64,000 bases of DNA from Acidobacteriota bacterium (GTDB lineage: Bacteria > Acidobacteriota > Thermoanaerobaculia > Gp7-AA8 > JAHWKK01): contig JAHWKK010000002.1 in the NCBI GenBank assembly GCA_019347945.1, positions 93,316 through 157,315 of the forward strand, written 5' to 3'. The notes under the pieces are model-generated. The model saw nothing but the letters and a program-made list of their open reading frames with translations, did not search any database and was not told the DNA's origin. Position 1 is the stretch's first letter; every line of letters begins with the position of its first letter. A program made the translations under genes and the position numbers. Shown here piece by piece: positions 38,157 to 48,394 of this stretch.

Positions 38157-38893
38157 CTCTCCCCATTATCGGTCACGAGCGACCCGATCTGTTCGCCCAT
38201 GGCGACACGCCGGATGTTTCCCGGCTGGGTCATGGCGAACACACAGATCGGGATCGAGCTTCCTCTTGCAAGATCGATCGCCGATGCGTCCATGACTTTC
38301 AGTCCCATCTCGAGCGCCTTCTGATAGCTGATCACGGGCAGTTTGACGGCATCCGGGTTGGTATTCGGATCAGCAGTGTAGATGCCGTCTACCTTCGTCG
38401 CCTTGAGAATCAGCTCGCATCCGAGCTCGGCAGCGCGAAGGGCGGCCGCCGAATCCGTCGTGAAGAACGGGTTTCCAGTTCCCGCCGCGCAGATCACTAC
38501 ACGGCCCTTCTCCAGATGGCGAACCGCTCGCCTTCTGATGAAAGGTTCCGCGACCTCCTCGATGTGAATTGCGGAGGTCACGCGCGTGACCACACCACGA
38601 TGCTCGAGCGCATTCTGGAGCGCCAGTCCGTTGATCACCGTGGCGAGCATCCCCATGTGATCGCCCACCGCCCGATCGATTCCCTGGCTCGCCGCGTTCA
38701 TACCCCTGAAGATGTTACCGCCACCGATCACCACGGCGCACTCGACTCCGAGCTCGACGACCGACTTGATCTCGTCGGCGACGTCGGAGAGGGTATCGGG
38801 ATCGATCCCGTACGAGCTGCTCCCCATCAGAGCCTCTCCGGAGAGCTTGAGCATGATTCTCTTGTATTTCGGTGTCGCTTTCCCGCTTTGCAT
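38153..38893 (-). CDS. pyrH: Uridylate kinase
   Basis: Phosphorylates UMP to UDP; a hexameric amino-acid-kinase-fold enzyme unlike eukaryotic UMP kinases. The 246 residues contain [25 protein letters not shown], the [17 protein letters not shown] stretch, [19 protein letters not shown] and DGIYTADPN. Translationally coupled to frr; cutA ends 9 nt upstream, so it may share the copA-cutA transcript. Confidence 0.97.
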   Translation of the reverse strand: MQSGKATPKYKRIMLKLSGEALMGSSSYGIDPDTLSDVADEIKSVVELGVECAVVIGGGNIFRGMNAASQGIDRAVGDHMGMLATVINGLALQNALEHRGVVTRVTSAIHIEEVAEPFIRRRAVRHLEKGRVVICAAGTGNPFFTTDSAAALRAAELGCELILKATKVDGIYTADPNTNPDAVKLPVISYQKALEMGLKVMDASAIDLARGSSIPICVFAMTQPGNIRRVAMGEQIGSLVTDNGER

Positions 38894-38902
38894 CGCCGCG
38901 AA

Positions 38903-39232
38903 CTATACACCCACGCTCTCGACGACCCATTGACCGTAGGAGTTTCCCACCGAGGAGGGATCGAGCACGATCAGCTCGGGTACGTCGTAAGGGTGACCGT
39001 CCTCGAAGTAGCTCTCGATTCGCCGGGCCCCTTCGACCGTGGTCTTGATGACGAGCAGGAACTCTGCTGCGGTCTCGACCCGCCCTTCCCATCTGTAAAC
39101 GGAGTGGATGCCCGGTACCAGATTGACGCATGCCGCCAAACCCCGCTCGACGAGGTCGTTGGCGAGCGCTTTCGCCGCGCTCTCCTCGTCGATCGTGGTC
39201 AGAAGGACGGCCACGTCACTCGATGGCGTCAT
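38903..39232 (-). CDS. cutA: Divalent-cation tolerance protein CutA
   Basis: A 109-residue trimeric, signalling-protein-like protein often linked with copper tolerance; its molecular role is unsettled. Motifs: [45 protein letters not shown] and [11 protein letters not shown]. Start at [13 protein letters not shown], which overlaps the end of copA by 17 nt, so the two are coupled. The pairing supports a role in copper handling here. Confidence 0.93.
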   Translation of the reverse strand: MTPSSDVAVLLTTIDEESAAKALANDLVERGLAACVNLVPGIHSVYRWEGRVETAAEFLLVIKTTVEGARRIESYFEDGHPYDVPELIVLDPSSVGNSYGQWVVESVGV

Positions 39233-41549
39233 CAGATCCCCCGTCTTCAATTGGTCCGCCCAGGTCGATCGTCCGCAGCCGCAGCGCATTGCCGATGACC
39301 GAAACGGAGCTGAAACTCATGGCAGCTGCCGCAACCATCGGACTGAGCAGTATTCCGATTACCGGATAGAGAACGCCCGCCGCAATCGGAATGCCGAGCG
39401 CGTTGTATACGAAAGCGAAGAAGAGATTCTGGCGGATGTTGCGAACCGTGGCCTCGCTCAGCCTGCGAGCCCTCAGGACGCCGCGAAGATCTCCCCGCAG
39501 AATCGTGACATCGGCGGCCTCGAGCGCGACGTCGGTGCCGGTTCCCATCGCGATACCGATGTGGGCACGGCTCAGCGCCGGGGCATCGTTGATTCCGTCT
39601 CCCGCCATCGCGACGATGTGGCCTTCCTTCTCGAGAGCCTCGACCACTTCGACTTTTCTCTCCGGCACCACCTCGGAGAACATCTCGTCGATTCCGAGAC
39701 GGCGCGATACGACCTCGGCCGTGGTCCGGCTGTCGCCCGTGACCATGACCACGCGAATTCCATCGCCCTTCAGCTCGCGGATGAGTTCGACTGCTTCCTC
39801 CCGAATCGGATCGCTGATGCCGAGAAGGCCGGCGACCTTCCGATCGACGGCAACGTAGACGACGGTCTGCCCGTCGCGACGCAGGTGCTCCGATTCCGAT
39901 TCGTACACTCCGGGGTCGATCTTCCTTTCGCGGAGAAATGCGAGGTTCCCGGCGATTACCTCGTGGCCGTCAACGCGCCCCGCTACTCCCTTCCCGGTCA
40001 CAGACTCGAACCCACTCACCTCTTCGAACTTCACACCTCGCTGTTCGGCGCCTCTGGTAATGGCCTCGGCAATCGGATGCTCGCTCGCCCGCTCGAGGCT
40101 CGAGGCGAGGCGAAGAAGCTCGGAGCTGTCGAGGTCGTCATGGCTCAGAACCGAGGTCAGGGCCGGCCGCCCGATCGTGAGTGTGCCGGTTTTGTCGACC
40201 GCGAGCGCGCTGATCCTTTTCATCGTCTCGATCGCCTCGGCGTTGCGGAACAGGACACCGGACGATGCCGCGCGCCCCGTTGCAACCATGATCGATATCG
40301 GCGTCGCGAGTCCCAGCGCCCAGGGGCAGGCGATGATGAGGACGCCGATTGCGCTCACGATCGCGAACCCGAGGGCGTCGACCGATCCGATCGAGAGCCA
40401 CACGATGAATGTCGCAATCGCCGCAATTACCACGAAAGGAACGAACCACGCGGCCACCTGATCCGCAATTCGCTGAATCGGCGCGCGGCTCCTCTGCGCC
40501 TCGGAGACCATTCGGACGATCCGGGCCAGCAGCGTATCGGAACCGACTTTTTCGGCGCGCATCACGAACGAGCCACTTCCGTTGATCGTCCCGGCAGCAA
40601 CCTCGCTCCCTGTCGTTTTCGCCACCGGCATCGGCTCGCCCGAGATCATCGATTCATCTACGGACGACTCTCCGCTCTCGACCCGACCATCGACCGGAAT
40701 CCTCTCTCCCGGCCGGACTCGCAGGAGATCGCCGGAACCCACCTTCTCGAGCGGAACGTCCCTTTCCGTACCGTCGTTCTCGACGAGACGCGCCGTGGGC
40801 GGCGCCAGATGGAGCAGCGCGCGTACCGCGTCCCCCGTTTTCCGCCGCGCTTTCAGCTCGAGCACCTGACCGAGAAGCACGAGAGTCACGATCACTGCGG
40901 CAGACTCGAAGTAGAGACCGATCATTCCATTCGGACCGCGGAGGCTTTCAGGGAAGAGTCCGGGGAGCAGAACCGCGACCAGGCTGTAGAGAAAAGCCGC
41001 GCCGGTTCCGAGACCGATCAGCGTGAACATGTTGAGCCGCATCGTCCGAATCGAGATTGCCGCTCTTTCGAAGAAGGGCCAGCCACCCCACAGTACGACG
41101 GGCGTCGCCAGAAGAAGCTCGAGCAGCCCCTTTCCGAACGGCAGATCGAGACGATCGACGATCGTCGAGGGACCCATTGCGATCACGACCAGAGGGATCG
41201 TCAGGATCGCCGAGATCCAGAATCGGATCGTCATCGAACGCAGCTCCGGATCAGGACCCTCGTCGCGCGTGATCGTCATCGGCTCGAGCGCCATTCCGCA
41301 TATCGGGCACGGACCCGGGTGGTCCTGCTTCACCTCCGGATGCATCGGGCAGGTCCACATCATCGGCTCTCCCGACCCGACCGCATCGGATTGCTTCGCG
41401 TCGTCTCCCGCCTCGAACTTCGCCATACAGCCCTTCGAGCAGAAGTAATAACGCTCTCCATCACGAACCGAGGAGCCTGCAGCGTTCTCCGGGCGAATCG
41501 TCATCCCGCAGACGGGATCGATCTGCTTTTCATCCGTAGCTGTGCTCAA
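39216..41549 (-). CDS. Heavy-metal P1B-type ATPase with YHS and HMBD metal-binding domains (CopA-like)
   Basis: A 777-residue pump. The N-terminus has a YHS domain (residues 9-45, DPVCGMTI and [12 protein letters not shown]) and a heavy-metal-binding domain (about 63-92, [20 protein letters not shown]), with no HMA domain. Eight membrane helices surround the actuator ([13 protein letters not shown]), the phosphorylation site DKTGT (Asp452) and the hinge [14 protein letters not shown]. The ion-path motif is CPW (408-410), where copper pumps have CPC; HP is present in SEHPIAEAI. Domain layout favours copper export; the altered motif leaves the metal open. Start is TTG with GAGGTTGAGGA just upstream. 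First gene of the minus-strand run copA-cutA-pyrH-frr. Confidence 0.9.
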   Translation of the reverse strand: MSTATDEKQIDPVCGMTIRPENAAGSSVRDGERYYFCSKGCMAKFEAGDDAKQSDAVGSGEPMMWTCPMHPEVKQDHPGPCPICGMALEPMTITRDEGPDPELRSMTIRFWISAILTIPLVVIAMGPSTIVDRLDLPFGKGLLELLLATPVVLWGGWPFFERAAISIRTMRLNMFTLIGLGTGAAFLYSLVAVLLPGLFPESLRGPNGMIGLYFESAAVIVTLVLLGQVLELKARRKTGDAVRALLHLAPPTARLVENDGTERDVPLEKVGSGDLLRVRPGERIPVDGRVESGESSVDESMISGEPMPVAKTTGSEVAAGTINGSGSFVMRAEKVGSDTLLARIVRMVSEAQRSRAPIQRIADQVAAWFVPFVVIAAIATFIVWLSIGSVDALGFAIVSAIGVLIIACPWALGLATPISIMVATGRAASSGVLFRNAEAIETMKRISALAVDKTGTLTIGRPALTSVLSHDDLDSSELLRLASSLERASEHPIAEAITRGAEQRGVKFEEVSGFESVTGKGVAGRVDGHEVIAGNLAFLRERKIDPGVYESESEHLRRDGQTVVYVAVDRKVAGLLGISDPIREEAVELIRELKGDGIRVVMVTGDSRTTAEVVSRRLGIDEMFSEVVPERKVEVVEALEKEGHIVAMAGDGINDAPALSRAHIGIAMGTGTDVALEAADVTILRGDLRGVLRARRLSEATVRNIRQNLFFAFVYNALGIPIAAGVLYPVIGILLSPMVAAAAMSFSSVSVIGNALRLRTIDLGGPIEDGGSDDAIE

Positions 41550-41736
41550 TCCTCAACCTCGAAGCCTCGAGTCAAACGCCGCTCATGATATCCGGCCCGC
41601 GCACGCTCGTGCTCGGCGCCCGATCCTGCCCGGATGCTGAACGTTCCGCCAGGTCAATCTGCATCCTTGGTTCCAGACTCGTACGGTAACCCAACCGGAA
41701 GCGCGTGCTAGCATTTGTCCGAAGGAGAACACATCC

Positions 41737-42588
41737 ATGAAACCCTCCACGCTGACCCCCCTACTCCTCATCCTGACCGGCCTTGCGTTCGCTCCACATC
41801 TCGAGGCTCAGTTCCAGACTCCGCAGGCGAGCCCGAGAGCGAGCATCTCCCAGACCGTCGGCCTGACCGATGTCGAGGTCGACTACAGTCGGCCGGGCGT
41901 CAAGGGTCGAGTCATCTGGGGTGAGCTCGTCCCGTACGAGACCCTCTGGAGAACGGGGGCGAATGCGGCAACCACGATCGAGTTCAGCAGAGACGTCGTC
42001 TTCGAAGGGAAGGCGGTCAAAGCCGGTCGCTACGCCCTCTTCACGATTCCCAGAGAAGGCGCATGGACGGTGATCCTGAACGGAAACCCCGACCAGCCTG
42101 GCACCAGCCAGTACGACGAGTCCCTCGATGTGGCGAGAGTCGAGATCGTTCCGACGCGTACGCCGGCGCCCGTAGAGCGGATGACCTTCGTGTTTCCCAC
42201 GGTCGGCGACGATGAGGCAGTCCTCCGGCTCGAGTGGGAGCGGCTGGCGCTCCCGATGCGCATCGAGGTGGACACGAGCGACCAGGTGATCGAGTCCGCC
42301 CGCGCGGCCATCGCCAGAATGCGCGACTGGCGGGTCCCGTATCGGGCAGCCGTGTATGCGCTCGAGGCGGGTTTGATCGATGAGGAGGTGCTCGGCTGGA
42401 CCGAAGTCGCACTCGACATCGAAGAGAATTACCCGACGCTGAGTCTCAGGGCCCGGGCGCTCGAGCAGGCGGGACGAACGAGCGAGGCTCTCGCGACCGC
42501 GCGGCGTGCCCTCGAGGTGGCGGCAACCATGGAAAGGCGCCCCGACGTCTCGGCGACTGAGGCTCTGATTCGCCGGCTCGAACGCTGA
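41737..42588 (+). CDS. Secreted DUF2911-domain protein
   Basis: A 283-residue exported protein with a signal peptide (LTPLLLILTGLAFAPHLEA). Residues about 30-180 match DUF2911: SPRASISQTVGLTDVEVDYS, RPGVKGRVIWGELVPYETLW, RTGANAATTIEFS and GRYALFTIPREGAWTVILN. The C-terminal 90 residues are helical with TPR-like spacing (YRAAVYALEAGLIDEEVLGW, EALATARRALEVA). The domain function is unknown. AAGGAG lies 9 nt before the ATG and a TAGCAT box is at 41709. It is divergent from copA. Confidence 0.85.
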   Translation: MKPSTLTPLLLILTGLAFAPHLEAQFQTPQASPRASISQTVGLTDVEVDYSRPGVKGRVIWGELVPYETLWRTGANAATTIEFSRDVVFEGKAVKAGRYALFTIPREGAWTVILNGNPDQPGTSQYDESLDVARVEIVPTRTPAPVERMTFVFPTVGDDEAVLRLEWERLALPMRIEVDTSDQVIESARAAIARMRDWRVPYRAAVYALEAGLIDEEVLGWTEVALDIEENYPTLSLRARALEQAGRTSEALATARRALEVAATMERRPDVSATEALIRRLER

Positions 42589-42636
42589 CGGTTTTCGCGG
42601 CATGAATCACGACCGCATCGATGCGGGAGTGCGGCC

Positions 42637-42834
42637 TCAGTCGTCGACAGGAGCCTCGTCTTCGTCCGAGTCCCCGTAGACGTAGTAGGCCGCACAGCCC
42701 TCCGAGCAGAAGACTGCGCCTCTCATCCGGTGCCCGCAGTCGGGGCAGAAGTAACGATGGCACATGCGGCATCGCTCCAGATTGGCGACTTCTTCCGAGA
42801 TACCGCATTCGATGCACTGCTGGGTGAGCTCCAA
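42637..42834 (-). CDS. Small cysteine-rich zinc-binding protein
   Basis: A 65-residue protein with eight Cys in four C-x2/3-C pairs (CIEC, CRMC, CPDC, CSEGC) and several His, enough for two zinc sites in a cross-brace arrangement, followed by an acidic tail (DSDEDEAPVDD). The start is TTG with AAAGGG 7 nt upstream. Homologues of this kind are annotated only as zinc-finger or B-box-like proteins; no function can be given. It stands alone between DUF2911 and the tRNA, pointing the other way. Confidence 0.72.
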   Translation of the reverse strand: MELTQQCIECGISEEVANLERCRMCHRYFCPDCGHRMRGAVFCSEGCAAYYVYGDSDEDEAPVDD

Positions 42835-42911
42835 GATGGATCCCTTTCCCGGGCCGGCTCCCGCAAGAGGAATCTGCCTCCTGTCGCGGGCGTTCAGTAT
42901 AGCCCGCCGGG

Positions 42912-42917
42912 TATGAT
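42912..42917 (+). promoter_or_regulatory. -10 box for the CAU tRNA and probably tilS-hpt
   Basis: TATGAT lies 11 nt before the tRNA 5' end, the spacing expected for a short-leader tRNA transcript. No second promoter is evident before tilS. Confidence 0.5.
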
Positions 42918-42928
42918 GGAAACGGTGT

Positions 42929-43005
42929 GGCGGTGTAGCTCAGCTGGTTAGAGCGGGCGTCTCATAAGCGCTAGGTCCGCGGTTCGAGTCCGCGCACCGC
43001 CACCA
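42929..43005 (+). tRNA. tRNA with CAT anticodon (Met or Ile2), directly upstream of tilS
   Basis: Acceptor GGCGGTG/CACCGCC, D-stem GCTC/GAGC, anticodon stem GGCGT/GCGCT (with G-T pairs) and loop CTCATAA (anticodon CAT), T-stem CGCGG/CCGCG with loop TTCGAGT, discriminator A and encoded CCA. The tilS ATG follows 10 nt after the CCA. Paired 1-72 excludes a normal initiator. Whether it is elongator Met or the TilS substrate Ile(CAU) is open; the E. coli C4-G69/C5-G68 determinants are not present. Confidence 0.93.
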
Positions 43006-43015
43006 ACTCTTCCAC

Positions 43016-44386
43016 ATGTCCGAAGTTCGCGCGAGGATCCGGCGGTTCCTGGACGAGCTGAATCCTCCGGTTCGACGTCTCATCGTCGCATTCTCCGGAG
43101 GCGGCGACTCGACTGCTCTTCTCACCCATCTCGCCGGAGAGTCGGGCTCCGGAATCGATCTTCTCGCGGTCCACATCAACCACCGCCTCCGCGGTGCGGA
43201 ATCGGATGAGGACGAAGCCTGGGCCTGCGCGTACGCCGCGGACCTGGGGGTCGATTTCGAATCCGTCGTCGCGGAGCCCGATCCCGAAGTCATCCGTCGG
43301 AGCGGCGTCGAGGCGGCCGCGCGCACGGCGCGGTATGCCGCACTCGAAGACGTTCGGGCCCGGCTCCGATTCGACTACATTGCAACGGCTCACGTGCTGG
43401 AGGACCAGGCCGAGACTGTCCTGATGAAGCTGCTCGATCGCGGAAACATCTTCTCTCTGCGAGGGATCCGTTCGCGACGTGGCCGGCTCATCCGGCCGGT
43501 TCTCGACATGCCGCGAAGCGCCCTGGTCGATCTCCACTCGAGCTCCGGAGTGACGGCCCGGCGTGACCGGATGAACTTCGATCGGAGGTTTCTGAGGCCG
43601 AGGGTCCGTCACGAGATCCTTCCGCTTCTCCGGGAACAATCGGAATCGATCGACGAGCAGCTGTCGGCCGTTGCGAATGCGGTTGACGCGCTGTTCGAGA
43701 GCTCCCGCTCCGCGATCGCGGAGGTATCCGTCGTCTGGCATCGGGCGGAAAGCTCCTCGACGATTCCGATTTCCGCACTGCCGGACGAGCCGTGGCTGCT
43801 GCATGAGGTTCTGGCGCGGGAGCTCCGAAGATTCCGTCCTAAAGGACGAAATATCAGCCTGTCACGCTTGGAGCGGGAGCTCGGTCGTGGCGGGAAGGTC
43901 TCCGTGGGCGAGGGAATCGACGCGATCCTTCGCGCCGGCGAGCTGACACTCGTCGACACGGCGGTGACCGTTGCTCCCTGGAGCTACCCCGTCGTCATCG
44001 GAGAGCCGCGCGCCGTGCCGGACATCGCCGCGACGGTAACGGTCGAGCTCGCTCCCGGGGATCACACAGAGGCGACGACCAACGACCAGCGGACGACCCA
44101 GCTCCTGGGCCTCGAGACCGCGGGAGGCGAAATCGAGCTCCGAAACCGCCGGCCGGGCGACCGGTTTCAACCCCTCGGCATGACCGGGCACCGGAAGCTC
44201 AAGGACGTCCTGATCGATCGGCGCGTTCCGCGCTCCGAGCGAGACCGCATTCCACTGCTCGTCATCGACGGAGTCGTCGCCTGGATTCCCGGAGTCGAAG
44301 TCTCCGAGCGATTCCGTGTCGAAGAAGGTCGCGATCTGCTCCGGGTCTCGATAGACTATGATCGAGCGCAGACCGAAAGAGACTGA
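43016..44386 (+). CDS. tilS: tRNA(Ile)-lysidine synthase
   Basis: TilS attaches lysine to C34 of tRNA-Ile(CAU), so that it reads AUA and is charged with Ile. The PP-loop AFSGGGDSTALL (near residue 25) binds ATP; other N-domain motifs are AVHINHRLRGAESDEDE and AHVLEDQAETVLMKLL. The middle and C-terminal domains end with RNRRPGDRFQPLGM, HRKLKDVLIDRRVPRSERD, the tRNA-binding TilS_C region. The 456-residue length is normal. No ribosome site precedes the ATG, which lies 10 nt after the tRNA. The order tilS-hpt-ftsH is conserved in many bacteria. Confidence 0.96.
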   Translation: MSEVRARIRRFLDELNPPVRRLIVAFSGGGDSTALLTHLAGESGSGIDLLAVHINHRLRGAESDEDEAWACAYAADLGVDFESVVAEPDPEVIRRSGVEAAARTARYAALEDVRARLRFDYIATAHVLEDQAETVLMKLLDRGNIFSLRGIRSRRGRLIRPVLDMPRSALVDLHSSSGVTARRDRMNFDRRFLRPRVRHEILPLLREQSESIDEQLSAVANAVDALFESSRSAIAEVSVVWHRAESSSTIPISALPDEPWLLHEVLARELRRFRPKGRNISLSRLERELGRGGKVSVGEGIDAILRAGELTLVDTAVTVAPWSYPVVIGEPRAVPDIAATVTVELAPGDHTEATTNDQRTTQLLGLETAGGEIELRNRRPGDRFQPLGMTGHRKLKDVLIDRRVPRSERDRIPLLVIDGVVAWIPGVEVSERFRVEEGRDLLRVSIDYDRAQTERD

Positions 44387-44389
44387 GCG

Positions 44390-44893
44390 ATGGAGACGAT
44401 TCACAGCGCCGATGAGATCGCGACTCGGGTGGCCGAGCTCGGACGTCAGATCCGCACCGACGCCGGGAACGAAACGATCACCCTGATCGGCATTCTGAAG
44501 GGAACCACCGTCTTTCTGGCTGACCTGATCCGCCAGATCGAGGAGCCCGTCAACTACGAGCTGATGAACGTGGTCAGAAGCGTGGCGGATACCAAGACCG
44601 CGGAGGCACTCCAGATCAACTTCATCACGAACTTCTTTCTGGAAGGACGGAAAATGATCCTTCTGAAGGACGTGGTATCCACAGGAGTCATCGAAACGTA
44701 CCTCCTGAACCAGCTCCGTCAGAAGTCGGGCGCCGAGATCAAGCTCGCGGCGTTGCTCGACCGGCCGGAAATGCGCACCGTGCCCCTCGAGGTCGACTAC
44801 GCAGCGTTTTCCGTAGCCCCGGGATCCTACGTCGGATACGGTCTGGAGCTCGATAACCGCTACAGCAACTACCGCGACATCCGCCGGCTCTGA
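44390..44893 (+). CDS. Divergent hypoxanthine phosphoribosyltransferase-like protein
   Basis: A 167-residue type I PRTase fold protein in the tilS-hpt-ftsH position. The pyrophosphate loop GILKGTTVFLADLI, the C-terminal VGYGLEL and the Asp-Tyr-x2-Phe region (VDYAAF) match HPRT. The PRPP signature, normally with E-D-x-x-D-(S/T)-G, reads K93-D-V-V-S97-T-G, so the first acid and the catalytic Asp are gone. The flexible-loop Ser-Tyr is also missing (VVRSVADT). Active purine salvage is therefore doubtful, and a regulatory or structural role more likely. It starts 3 nt after tilS. Confidence 0.85.
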   Translation: METIHSADEIATRVAELGRQIRTDAGNETITLIGILKGTTVFLADLIRQIEEPVNYELMNVVRSVADTKTAEALQINFITNFFLEGRKMILLKDVVSTGVIETYLLNQLRQKSGAEIKLAALLDRPEMRTVPLEVDYAAFSVAPGSYVGYGLELDNRYSNYRDIRRL

Positions 44894-44941
44894 ACCGGCC
44901 CCCCCGCCAATCGCCAGAATTTAATTCGGATAGTGAGCCGT

Positions 44942-44947
44942 TAGAAT
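44942..44947 (+). promoter_or_regulatory. Possible -10 box upstream of ftsH
   Basis: TAGAAT, identical to the box before the membrane-protein gene at 60239, in the 105-nt gap between hpt and ftsH. It would give a leader of about 45 nt containing GGAGG. Confidence 0.45.
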
Positions 44948-44998
44948 CGTAGACCACCCCGGTTGACGGGATGGTCGTCCGACGGAGGCAATCGACTA

Positions 44999-46897
<1,899 letters not shown>

Positions 46898-46899
46898 CA

Positions 46900-47073
46900 G
46901 TTCCAGTTGCGGGTTGCCAGTGGCCGGTTGCCAGTTCGCAAGCATAGATGCGAGCGAAGCGAGCCACCATCCCTCGCCTCTCGCCTCTTCGTCCAAGCGT
47001 CCTACGTGTCTCAGGGTCTAATCTTGCGATCCAGCAAATGCGCCGATCCCTGATCCCTGACCCCTGAACAAAT
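46900..47073. other. Non-coding gap after ftsH with low-complexity repeats
   Basis: No gene is visible. The start has a short imperfect tandem, GGGTTGCCAGT / CGGTTGCCAGT, then pyrimidine-rich repeated text (CTCGCCTCTCGCCTC; GATCCCTGATCCCTGACCCC). It is followed by a strong two-way terminator. Confidence 0.6.
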
Positions 47074-47114
47074 AAAAACCCCTCTTCGAGAGGTGGCTCG
47101 GAAGAGGGGTTTTT
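47074..47114. terminator. Bidirectional terminator between ftsH and the SWIB gene
   Basis: AAAAACCCCTCTTC and GAAGAGGGGTTTTT form a 14-bp stem around a 13-nt loop. The A- and T-runs on opposite sides make it suitable for both convergent transcripts. Confidence 0.88.
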
Positions 47115-47217
47115 CGGCACGCTAGCGCGCCGCAACGGAGCCGGCGTGCTTCTGTTGCCGACTCCTTCCAATATAGGTCCGGAAATCGAATTTCGCCAGA
47201 CCGTTGCTGCAAACTTT

Positions 47218-47469
47218 TCAGCTCAGATGGTTACTGATGAGCTTGGTCATCTCGAACATCGAGACCTGCGCCTTGCCGTTGAACACCGGCTTCAGCTTCG
47301 CGTCGGCGTTGATCATTCGCTTGTTCTTCGGATCCTGCAGGTTGTGCTTCTTGATGTAATCCCAGACTTTCTTGGTCACCTGGGTCCTCGGCAACGGAGT
47401 GCTGCCCACGATCTCAGCGAGCTCCGGGCTCGGCTGCACTTCTTTCATGATTCCTTTTTTTTCGGCCAT
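47218..47469 (-). CDS. SWIB/MDM2-domain protein
   Basis: An 83-residue protein that is almost wholly a SWIB domain: ELAEIVGSTPLPRTQVTKKV, WDYIKKHNLQDPKNKRMINA then LKPVFNGKAQVSMFEMTKLI. SWIB domains are known from eukaryotic chromatin remodellers and from chlamydial topoisomerase tails; free-standing bacterial forms are widespread but of unknown function, perhaps DNA or nucleoid related. Start chosen at MAEKKGIMKEV; AAAGGAGAAGTG lies 3-10 nt upstream. Confidence 0.93.
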   Translation of the reverse strand: MAEKKGIMKEVQPSPELAEIVGSTPLPRTQVTKKVWDYIKKHNLQDPKNKRMINADAKLKPVFNGKAQVSMFEMTKLISNHLS

Positions 47470-47520
47470 TTCACTTCTCCTTTCGTCCCGACTTCGGGAC
47501 CAACATAGCACGAGGCACGC

Positions 47521-48384
47521 TCAGGTGCCCATCGGATGCCAGACTGTTTTCACTTCCTGAAATTCGGCAATATGGTACGGGGACTGCGCTGAATCCGAAA
47601 ACCAATCTATTCTGTCGTCTCTGACCATCCGTTTCACGTTCTCGGCAGCAAGATGCACTGCCTCGGCCAACTTTTCCTGTTCCAAGCCCGAAATATCGAT
47701 CGCATTCACATCCATATGGCCTGCCAGCCACGAAGCGAGCTCGTCACTGAAGCCCGTCAGAATGTTGACGACGCCTCCCGGCAGGTCGCTCGTCGCGAGA
47801 ATCTCCGCGAACGTGATGGCCGGGAGCGGGCGCCCCTCGGATGCCAGAACCACGACCGTGTTGCCGGCGACGATCGCAGGAGCGACCCGCGAGATCAGCC
47901 CCAGCAGCGCGCTCTCGCGCGGCGCGACTATTCCCACCACACCGGTCGGTTCCAGAGTGGAAAAGTTGTAGAAGGGGCCAGCCACCGGATTCACCGATCC
48001 GAACAGCTGCTGATACTTGTCGGCCCAACCGGCGTAATGCACGAGCCGATCGATCGAGGCGGCGACTTCCTTCCGGGCGTCGGCGCGTGCTGAACCGGAG
48101 CGTGCGACCTCGTCGACCAGTTCGGCGCTGCGCGCCTCGGCCACCTCTGCCATCCGGTAGAGAATCTGGCCGCGGTTGTATGCCGTTCGTCCACTCCAGC
48201 CGGGAAATGCCTTCCGGGCTGCTGCAACCGCGTTCCGCAAATCCTTCCGTGAGCTTCGGGATACGTTCGCGAGCAACTCGTCTCCTCCCTCGGAATGGAC
48301 CGGATAATACCGTCCTGATTCGCTTCGCGGGAAATCTCCACCGATGTAGAGCTTCCACGTCTTCCTCACCGCCAGGCGTGTCAT
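47521..48384 (-). CDS. Short aldehyde-dehydrogenase-like protein lacking the catalytic domain
   Basis: A 287-residue protein similar to the N-terminal, NAD-binding half of ALDH: KLYIGGDFPRSESGRYYPV, AVAAARKAFPGWSGRTAYNR, LVHYAGWADKYQQLFGSV, GVVGIVAPRESALLGLISRV and LPGGVVNILTG. The segment with the catalytic Glu and Cys is absent; instead it ends QSPYHIAEFQEVKTVWHPMG. The end is clean (one stop, no ALDH remains downstream), so this looks like a stable short form, not a fresh frameshift. It follows the full ALDH by 10 nt and may act as its partner. NAD-binding is not assured. Start at MTRLAVRKTWK. Confidence 0.82.
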   Translation of the reverse strand: MTRLAVRKTWKLYIGGDFPRSESGRYYPVHSEGGDELLANVSRSSRKDLRNAVAAARKAFPGWSGRTAYNRGQILYRMAEVAEARSAELVDEVARSGSARADARKEVAASIDRLVHYAGWADKYQQLFGSVNPVAGPFYNFSTLEPTGVVGIVAPRESALLGLISRVAPAIVAGNTVVVLASEGRPLPAITFAEILATSDLPGGVVNILTGFSDELASWLAGHMDVNAIDISGLEQEKLAEAVHLAAENVKRMVRDDRIDWFSDSAQSPYHIAEFQEVKTVWHPMGT

Positions 48385-48394
48385 CCGACGTCCC

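Noticed and set aside
39108..41588. An 826-codon open frame on the plus strand opposite copA and cutA
   Set aside because: Shadow of the P-type ATPase, very rich in Arg, His and Asp as expected of an antisense frame; no start signal or recognisable domain.
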